From assembly GCF_011058165.1 (NCBI RefSeq), contig NZ_JAALEG010000014.1:1-64000 (forward strand): a stretch of DNA of 64,000 bases, written 5' to 3'. A program made the position numbers and the translations under genes. The notes under the pieces were generated by a model. The model saw nothing but the letters and a program-made list of their open reading frames with translations, searched no databases and was not told the origin of the DNA. The stretch is from Rhodococcus aetherivorans. GTDB taxonomy: Bacteria; Actinomycetota; Actinomycetes; Mycobacteriales; Mycobacteriaceae. Shown one piece after another: positions 58,877 to 64,000 of the stretch (position 1 is the stretch's first letter; every line of letters starts with the position of its first letter).

Positions 58877-59119
58877 GTGGCCGCGCCCCGCCGTCGCGCC
58901 CGCACGGGACGCGGCGGTCTCGGTGACCACTTCGTCGACCGGCGGCACCGGCTCGGCCTCACCCAGTCCGAGCTGGCCGACCTCGCCGGGGTGTCGCGCT
59001 CGAGCGTCCAGTCGCTCGAGTCCGGCCGCGCCACCGTGCAACTCGACCTCGTCGTGGCGATCGCCGACGCGCTGGGCTGCGACCTGACCCTCACCACGCG
59101 CGGCGACCGGGCCGGGTGA
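58877..59119 (+). CDS. hipB: HipB-like antitoxin, XRE-family HTH
   Basis: 80 residues from GTG 58877, with GGGAGGAGG upstream (ATG 58847 lies inside the inverted repeat and is less likely). The domain is a five-helix XRE fold: FVDRRHRLGLTQSELADLAG then VSRSSVQSLESGRATVQLDL and VAIADALGCDLTL. Its stop overlaps the hipA GTG (GTGA), the usual antitoxin-first order. It should bind HipA and the upstream repeat to repress the operon. Confidence 0.9.
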   Translation: MAAPRRRARTGRGGLGDHFVDRRHRLGLTQSELADLAGVSRSSVQSLESGRATVQLDLVVAIADALGCDLTLTTRGDRAG

Positions 59120-60360
59120 GCGCGGTGGTCGAACGCCTGGTCGCCGTCGACAGCGCCGACGTGTACAAGGGCGACCGCTTGGCCGGGCACCTCACCCGGG
59201 ACGGCCACGATGTCGTGTTCCGGTACGCGCAGGACTACCTCGACGATCCGGCCGCTCCCGCCCTCGCGTGGACGGTGCCGAAGACCGGGGAGGAGGTCCG
59301 CGCCGGCGGCGGCAGCGTGCCCCCGTTCTTCGCCGGCCTGCTGCCGGAGGGCATCCGGCTCCGCGGCGCCGTCGCCGCCACCAAGACCTCCGAAGACGAC
59401 CATCTCACCATCCTCATGGCGGTCGGCGCGGACACCATCGGCGATGTGCGGGTGCTCCCCGCCGGCGCTCGGCCCCCGACGTCGACGCTCCTGCTCGACC
59501 CGGATGCCGTCCGGCGCGAGGACCTGCACGAGCTGTTCGACCGGATCTCCGGCCACGAGTCCGTCGTCCTCGACCCGACCTCCCTGCCGGGAGTGCAGGC
59601 GAAGGTGTCGGCCCAGATGTACTCCGCCCCCGTCGCGACGGTGCAGGGCCCCGCCATCCTCAAACTCGCACCGCCCCGCGGCTACCCCCGCCTGGTCGAG
59701 AACGAGCACTTCTTCATGGGTCTCGCGACCGCCTGCGGCCTCGCCGTCGCCGGGCATCAGCTCGTCTACGACCGCAGGGGCAACGCGGGACTGCTCGTCG
59801 CCCGCTTCGACCGATGGATCGGTCCCGGCCACACCGTCCACCGCACCGCGCAGGAGGACGCCTGCCAGGTCCTCGGTGTCTACCCGGCGGCCAAGTACCG
59901 GCTGAAGACCGAACGCGTCGTCGAGGCGCTGGCCGCCGCGTGCGAGCGCGGCGGCGGATCGGCCCGCGTCGCCACCCTCGAACTGCTGCGGCTCGTGGCC
60001 TACTCGTACGCCGTCGGCAACGGCGACCTGCACGGGAAGAACTTCTCCATCCACCTGACCGAGGCCGGGCTGTGGGCCGTCACCCCGGCGTACGACCTCC
60101 TGTGCACCCAGCCCTACCTCGGTTGGCGCGACCCGATGGCCCTCGACCTGTACGGCAAGGCCAACAAGCTCACCCGCCGCCACTTCGTCGAGTCCGGTGG
60201 CCGGCTCGGCGTGCCCGAACGCGCCGTCGTCCGGATGCTCGACGGGATCCGGCGCGGGATCGCCGGCGGCCTCGACCGCGTCGCCGAGATCGGGTTCGAC
60301 GACCGGGACACGGCCCGCCTGCGGGACATGCTGGTCCGGCGCGCCGACGAACTCGGCTGA
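59116..60360 (+). CDS. hipA: HipA-like Ser/Thr kinase toxin
   Basis: 414 residues from GTG 59116. N-terminal HipA domain 1: VYKGDRLAGHLTRDGHDVVF; FFAGLLPEGIRLRGAV near 73. Kinase domain: P-loop-like LPGVQAKVSAQMYS near 157, RLVENEHFFMGLATACGL near 194, ARFDRW near 231, catalytic loop AVGNGDLHGKNFSIHL with Asp near 301, and metal-binding AYDLLCTQPYLGW (YD in place of DFG) near 325. E. coli HipA phosphorylates glutamyl-tRNA synthetase and induces persistence. With HipB this is a type II toxin-antitoxin pair. Confidence 0.92.
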   Translation: MSAVVERLVAVDSADVYKGDRLAGHLTRDGHDVVFRYAQDYLDDPAAPALAWTVPKTGEEVRAGGGSVPPFFAGLLPEGIRLRGAVAATKTSEDDHLTILMAVGADTIGDVRVLPAGARPPTSTLLLDPDAVRREDLHELFDRISGHESVVLDPTSLPGVQAKVSAQMYSAPVATVQGPAILKLAPPRGYPRLVENEHFFMGLATACGLAVAGHQLVYDRRGNAGLLVARFDRWIGPGHTVHRTAQEDACQVLGVYPAAKYRLKTERVVEALAAACERGGGSARVATLELLRLVAYSYAVGNGDLHGKNFSIHLTEAGLWAVTPAYDLLCTQPYLGWRDPMALDLYGKANKLTRRHFVESGGRLGVPERAVVRMLDGIRRGIAGGLDRVAEIGFDDRDTARLRDMLVRRADELG

Positions 60361-60384
60361 TCCGGTCGTCGTACGACGGCCGGA
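60361..60384 (+). terminator. Palindrome after hipA
   Basis: A 24-bp sequence beginning right after the hipA stop in which 22 positions are self-complementary (centre CGTCGTACGACG). It is likely to end the hipBA transcript. The next gene has its own AGAGGAG ribosome-binding site 82 bp downstream. Confidence 0.55.
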
Positions 60385-60465
60385 CCGCCGGCCGGTAGAG
60401 TCCCCGACGGGCGTTCCGCACGAGACCGCGGTCGCCTGTCGCGCATCGAAGAGGAGCACCGGGTC

Positions 60466-62550
60466 GTGTCGCTGTGGTCGACTGCACTGTCCCCCGGGAT
60501 GCTCAGCGAGTACGTCTGGCTCGACCTGATGCCGTGGCTCGACCGGTACGGCTCGGCCCGCAACGCGCAACTGGCCGCCCTCGTCCCCGACGAACGCTGG
60601 TGGGAACGCCGGTCCCCGGCGGAGACCGCCGCCTCCGCCGACGTCGTGGCGATCTGTGGGGAACTGGCCCGCATCTACGTCACCGAGCACCCCGATCTCG
60701 CGTTCTCCACGGGAATCGCCGACACCGTCGACGTCCCCGTCGCGGCGCTCGGGCTCGGCACCCGCGCCGCCGCCACCGTCGCGCGGCTGCCCCGCGCGGC
60801 GACCACCGCCGGCCTGCTCGGCTACACGCCCGCCGCCCTGTTCTCCGTGCGCGGTGCGGGCCCGGAGACCGTGCACCAGATCGTGCAGGCCGTCCTCGTC
60901 CTCGCGATCCTGCGGGACCCGGCGTCGCTGCGGGTGGCGACCGACGCCCCCACGCTCCCGCCGGCGCTGTCGCTGCTGATCGACGACCTCGTCGCGCTCG
61001 CGCGGTGGCGCGGGCTGCGCGCCGACCCCGACCGGCCGTTGGTGCGGGTCGAGCTCGAGGACGGCACCCCCGAGGAGATCCAGCAGGTCGCCGCGCGCAT
61101 CGCCGCCCTGACCGCGCGTGACCTGCCCGTGCCGGCGCCCCACCGCGCGCTCGACGAACTCGCCGCGTACGTCGCCGGGCTGTCCGCGTCCGAGCGCGAC
61201 GCGATCCGCCGCCGCGTCCTCGGCGACGAGCCGCCCGACCCGGACGCGCCGTCGACCTTCGCGTTCGGTACCGCCGTCGGCGACCTGCTCGCGGCGCTGC
61301 GCGTGGACGTGCGCCCCGTCGCCGCCCTCGACCGGATGCTGGGGTTGCGGCCGGAGCTGGCCCAGCCCGTCCCGGGGCTCGACGTGCCGCTGTGGCGGGC
61401 TCTCGCCCGCCTCGACGACCGCTTCGAGGTGGTCGACGGGTGGGTCGCCGTGCCCGGCCTGGCCGAGGCCGAGCGCCGCACCCACGCGCTGCTCGCCGAG
61501 TTCGAATCCCCGAACGGGGTCGTCGAACCCGCGGCCGTCGCTGTCGTGTGGGACCTGCCCGCCGCGGAGTTCGCCGCGTGGCTGCGCCGGTGCGGTGTAC
61601 CGATGTTCGAGGGCCGCGCTCTGACCCGGCGGTCCGCGTTCGCCGATCATGCCGCGGCGGTTCTCGAGGTGATCGGGGATCCGCTGCCGGCCGCGGAGCT
61701 CGTCGACCGCATGGGCACCCCCGCGGGTCCCGCCGCCGTGATCGACGCGATCGGCGCAGACGAACGGTTCACGCTCTCCGAGGACGGCAGGTGGTCACTC
61801 AGCGAATGGGAGACCGACGAGGCGGGCGCGGTGCGCGGCCGCATCGCCCGGATCGTCGACGCCGACGGCGGATCCGCCGACCTGGACCGCGTCGTCGACC
61901 GTCTGGTCGAGCGTTTCGGGGTGTCGCCGACCAGCGCCCGCATCTTCGCCGGCAGCGGTGACTTCGAGATCGTCGACGGCCGGGTGCGCCGGCGCCGCCG
62001 CACCCACGTGAGCATCAAGCCGCCGCACCGCACCCGCCGCCTCTACCGCCTCGGCGACGTGTGGCGGCTGCGGGTCACCGCCACGCGTGACCACCTGCGC
62101 GGTGCCGACTTCCCGGTGCCGTCCGCGGTCGCGGGGGTCATCGGCTGCGCGCCGGGCCGCGAGGTCTCCCTGTCGTCCCGGCTGGGCACCCAGGTCGTGC
62201 GCTGGACCGGCGCGTCCCCCCATCTCGGCAGCGTGCGACGGTTTCTCGAGGACCTCGGGGTGGACGAGGGCAACGAGATGTTCCTCGAGTTCCATCCCGG
62301 CGGCCGGTTCGACGTGCTGCCGCTGCGCACCGTTGCCGACAACGCCGAACCGCTGCGCAAGGCGCTCGCCCTCATCGGCCACTCGGCCCCGGAGATCGTG
62401 CCGGACGAGGGCGTCGCGCCGGCCTTCGCCGCCGCCGTCGGCCTGGGCGACGAGACCCGGCCGCGCCGGGTGCTCAGCGCCTACCGGGCCCGGCACGAGG
62501 CCGAGGTGACCGCATTGCTCGAGCAGGCATGGGTGCGCGTGCCAAGCTGA
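60466..62550 (+). CDS. Large protein of unknown function with DNA-binding-like segments, partner of NERD helicase
   Basis: 694 residues from GTG 60466, GAGGAG at 9 nt. Acidic, Leu/Ala-rich and soluble. Recognisable pieces: WLDRYGSARNAQLAALVPDE near 26; a helix-hairpin-helix or alpha-CTD-like segment LLGYTPAALFSVRGAGPETV near 119; SERDAIRRRVLGDEPP near 243, like a sigma-factor helix; a winged-helix-like LPAAELVDRMGTPAGPAAVI with DERFTLSEDGRWSLSEW near 410-445; and a basic stretch VRRRRRTHVSIKPPHRTRRL near 505. The frame continues without gaps to a stop 4 bp before the NERD-helicase gene, so the two form one transcript. I do not recognise the family. Confidence 0.75.
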   Translation: MSLWSTALSPGMLSEYVWLDLMPWLDRYGSARNAQLAALVPDERWWERRSPAETAASADVVAICGELARIYVTEHPDLAFSTGIADTVDVPVAALGLGTRAAATVARLPRAATTAGLLGYTPAALFSVRGAGPETVHQIVQAVLVLAILRDPASLRVATDAPTLPPALSLLIDDLVALARWRGLRADPDRPLVRVELEDGTPEEIQQVAARIAALTARDLPVPAPHRALDELAAYVAGLSASERDAIRRRVLGDEPPDPDAPSTFAFGTAVGDLLAALRVDVRPVAALDRMLGLRPELAQPVPGLDVPLWRALARLDDRFEVVDGWVAVPGLAEAERRTHALLAEFESPNGVVEPAAVAVVWDLPAAEFAAWLRRCGVPMFEGRALTRRSAFADHAAAVLEVIGDPLPAAELVDRMGTPAGPAAVIDAIGADERFTLSEDGRWSLSEWETDEAGAVRGRIARIVDADGGSADLDRVVDRLVERFGVSPTSARIFAGSGDFEIVDGRVRRRRRTHVSIKPPHRTRRLYRLGDVWRLRVTATRDHLRGADFPVPSAVAGVIGCAPGREVSLSSRLGTQVVRWTGASPHLGSVRRFLEDLGVDEGNEMFLEFHPGGRFDVLPLRTVADNAEPLRKALALIGHSAPEIVPDEGVAPAFAAAVGLGDETRPRRVLSAYRARHEAEVTALLEQAWVRVPS

Positions 62551-62554
62551 GCGC

Positions 62555-64000
62555 ATGCCGATCCGCAGACCCGAGCATCCGCTGTTGGCGAACGACGCCG
62601 AACGCGTCGTCTGGGACGCGCTCGTCCGGCAGCTCGGCGACGGTGATCTCGTCGCCGCGGGCCTGCGCGTCACCGACCATCTCAAGGACCACGAGATCGA
62701 CTTCGTCCTAGCCCTCGAGGGCCACGGCATCGCGTGCCTCGAGGTCAAGGGCGGCCAGGTGTGGCACGACGGCTTCCAGTGGGTGCAGGCCCGGCAGGGC
62801 AAGGACCGGTCGATCGATCCGGTCCGGCAGGTGATGCAGTCCTGCTACGCGCTGCGCCGCTACGTCGAGGCCGACCCCCGCTGGACGCAGGGCCGGCTGC
62901 GCTGGGACCACTTCGTCGTCCTGCCCAACACCGAGGTCCGCGCCGACTTCGCCCTGCCCGAGTGCCCCCGCTGGAAGGTGATCGACCGCAACGACCTCGG
63001 CAGCATCGCCGAACGGCTGCGCGCGGTGCTCGACAAGCAGGAACTCGACCGGCCGGCCCTCGTCGCCGACGGCGTCGACCAGTTCGCCGAGGTGCTCGCG
63101 GGCCGTGGCCTGCCGCAGCGCGACGTGGTTTCGCGTGCCGTCGCCAACGAGGACGCCGCGGACCGGCTCACCGAGCAGCAGGCCGTCATCCTCGACGCGA
63201 CCCGCCTGCTGACCCGGGTCGAGGTGCGCGGCGGCGCCGGCACAGGCAAGACGTTCCTCGCCCTCGAGCAGGCCCGGCGCCTCGCCGAGCAGCACCAGCG
63301 GGTCGCGTTGATCTGCTATTCGCACGGCCTCGCGTCGTACCTGCAGCGGATCACCGCGACGTGGAACCGGAAGAAGCGGCCCGCATACGTCGGCGAGTTC
63401 CACGCCCTCGGCCGGCTGTGGGGGGCCGCCGAGGGTCCCGACGAGGCCCTGCGCACCGCCGACACCGTGCGCTTCTGGGAACACGACCTGCCCGCCCAGA
63501 TGACCGAGCTGGCCCGGTCGCTGCCGGAGGGACAGCGCTTCGACGCGGTCGTCGTCGACGAGGCGCAGGACTTCGCCGACGCCTGGTGGGATCCGATCAT
63601 GGCCGCCCTGCGCGACGAGGAGACCAGCGGCATCTACGTGTTCACCGACGAGGCGCAGCGGGTGTTCGACCGGGAGGGCCGGCCCCCGGTGCCGCTGGTT
63701 CCGCTGGTGCTCGACCACAACCTGCGCAACACCCGGCAGATCGCGGGGACCTTCGGCCCGCTCGTCGGGCAGCGGATGCGGCTGCTCGGCGGCGACGGCC
63801 CCGACGTGCAGTTCGTCGCGTGCCGCGGCGACGAGGCGCTCGCCGTGGCCGACGACCGGATCGACGCCCTGCTCGAGGAGGGCTGGCGGCCCGGCGACGT
63901 CGCGCTGCTCGCGACGGGCAGCCGGCACCCGGAGCAGATGGCGCGCCAGTCCGAGGGCAACTCGGCGTACTGGGACAGCTTCTGGGACACCGAACAGGTC
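62555..64000 (+). CDS. NERD-domain nuclease/SF1 (UvrD-like) DNA helicase, cut by window end
   Basis: 482 codons are visible and the frame is still open at base 64000. Residues about 10-130 are a NERD (PD-(D/E)XK nuclease-like) domain: VWDALVRQLGDG, D49 in HEIDFVLALEG, E63 and K65 in CLEVKGG. From about 215 an SF1 helicase begins: Walker A RGGAGTGKTFLALEQA near 226, motif Ia-like ALICYSHGLASYLQR, Walker B FDAVVVDEAQDFADAW near 330, motif III YVFTDEAQRVFDREG near 360, and LDHNLRNTRQIA near 385. The C-terminal 2A/2B part lies outside. Such nuclease-helicases act in DNA repair or phage defence. Confidence 0.88.
   Translation, partial: MPIRRPEHPLLANDAERVVWDALVRQLGDGDLVAAGLRVTDHLKDHEIDFVLALEGHGIACLEVKGGQVWHDGFQWVQARQGKDRSIDPVRQVMQSCYALRRYVEADPRWTQGRLRWDHFVVLPNTEVRADFALPECPRWKVIDRNDLGSIAERLRAVLDKQELDRPALVADGVDQFAEVLAGRGLPQRDVVSRAVANEDAADRLTEQQAVILDATRLLTRVEVRGGAGTGKTFLALEQARRLAEQHQRVALICYSHGLASYLQRITATWNRKKRPAYVGEFHALGRLWGAAEGPDEALRTADTVRFWEHDLPAQMTELARSLPEGQRFDAVVVDEAQDFADAWWDPIMAALRDEETSGIYVFTDEAQRVFDREGRPPVPLVPLVLDHNLRNTRQIAGTFGPLVGQRMRLLGGDGPDVQFVACRGDEALAVADDRIDALLEEGWRPGDVALLATGSRHPEQMARQSEGNSAYWDSFWDTEQV

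Noticed and set aside
1-64000. tRNA, rRNA or insertion-sequence elements
   Set aside because: No cloverleaf, rRNA-like sequence or transposase was recognised by eye; a dedicated search could still find a divergent one.

Overview
The window is 64 kb of very GC-rich DNA, densely coded on both strands, with many 4-bp stop/start overlaps (ATGA or GTGA) and many GTG starts. Gene content points to a mycolic-acid actinobacterium (Mycobacteriales), most likely Rhodococcus: the N-terminus of the mycobacterial-type 2-oxoglutarate dehydrogenase Kgd, a 600-residue FadD15-like acyl-CoA synthetase, a TrpB2-type tryptophan synthase beta chain, several crotonase/CoA genes, an F420/flavin-type PPOX protein and many TetR regulators. 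Genus is an inference; no rRNA or tRNA gene was seen.

Layout. 1-10.2 kb: kgd edge, a fused heterodimer-type ABC exporter, an ABC-2 transporter pair, an alpha/beta hydrolase with a membrane protein, an AraC/VOC pair and a glutathionyl-hydroquinone-reductase-like enzyme. 10.2-16.2 kb: GNAT, a 14-TM MFS exporter, two crotonases flanking a degenerate AMP-binding protein, and an adenine/adenosine deaminase. 16.2-19.5 kb: an aldonolactone oxidase, a TetR and a PLP amino-acid deaminase/aldolase that appear to share one operator type. 19.5-31.4 kb: DUF2252, lipase, FadD15, phosphoribosyltransferase, TrpB2, TetR/SDR, a DEAD-box helicase, DUF1206 and DinB. 31.4-42.5 kb: a half-size ABC exporter behind a MerR-type promoter, endonuclease IV, a MacB-like ABC pair, a DUF1023 hydrolase/lipoprotein pair and an excisionase-like HTH/hydrolase pair.

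42.8-54.1 kb is an accessory catabolic island. A complete class I P450 system (P450, [3Fe-4S] ferredoxin, ferredoxin reductase) is followed by a LysR regulator. A TetR gene then diverges from a five-enzyme operon plus one pseudoenzyme: a phosphotriesterase-family protein that has lost five of six metal ligands, an intact phosphotriesterase-family lactonase/esterase, a flavin monooxygenase, an HSL-type esterase, a metallo-beta-lactamase-fold hydrolase and a CocE/NonD hydrolase. The set suggests oxygenation followed by repeated ester or lactone opening of an unidentified, possibly aromatic, compound.

54.1-64 kb holds a membrane protein of unknown role, a tightly overlapping operon (CaiB-family CoA-transferase, HMG-CoA-lyase-like enzyme, glycerate kinase), a HipBA toxin-antitoxin pair with an operator-like inverted repeat, and a two-gene unit: a 694-residue protein of unknown function followed 4 bp later by a NERD-nuclease/SF1-helicase that runs off the window. 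The last unit and the P450/phosphotriesterase island are the best candidates for undescribed systems.
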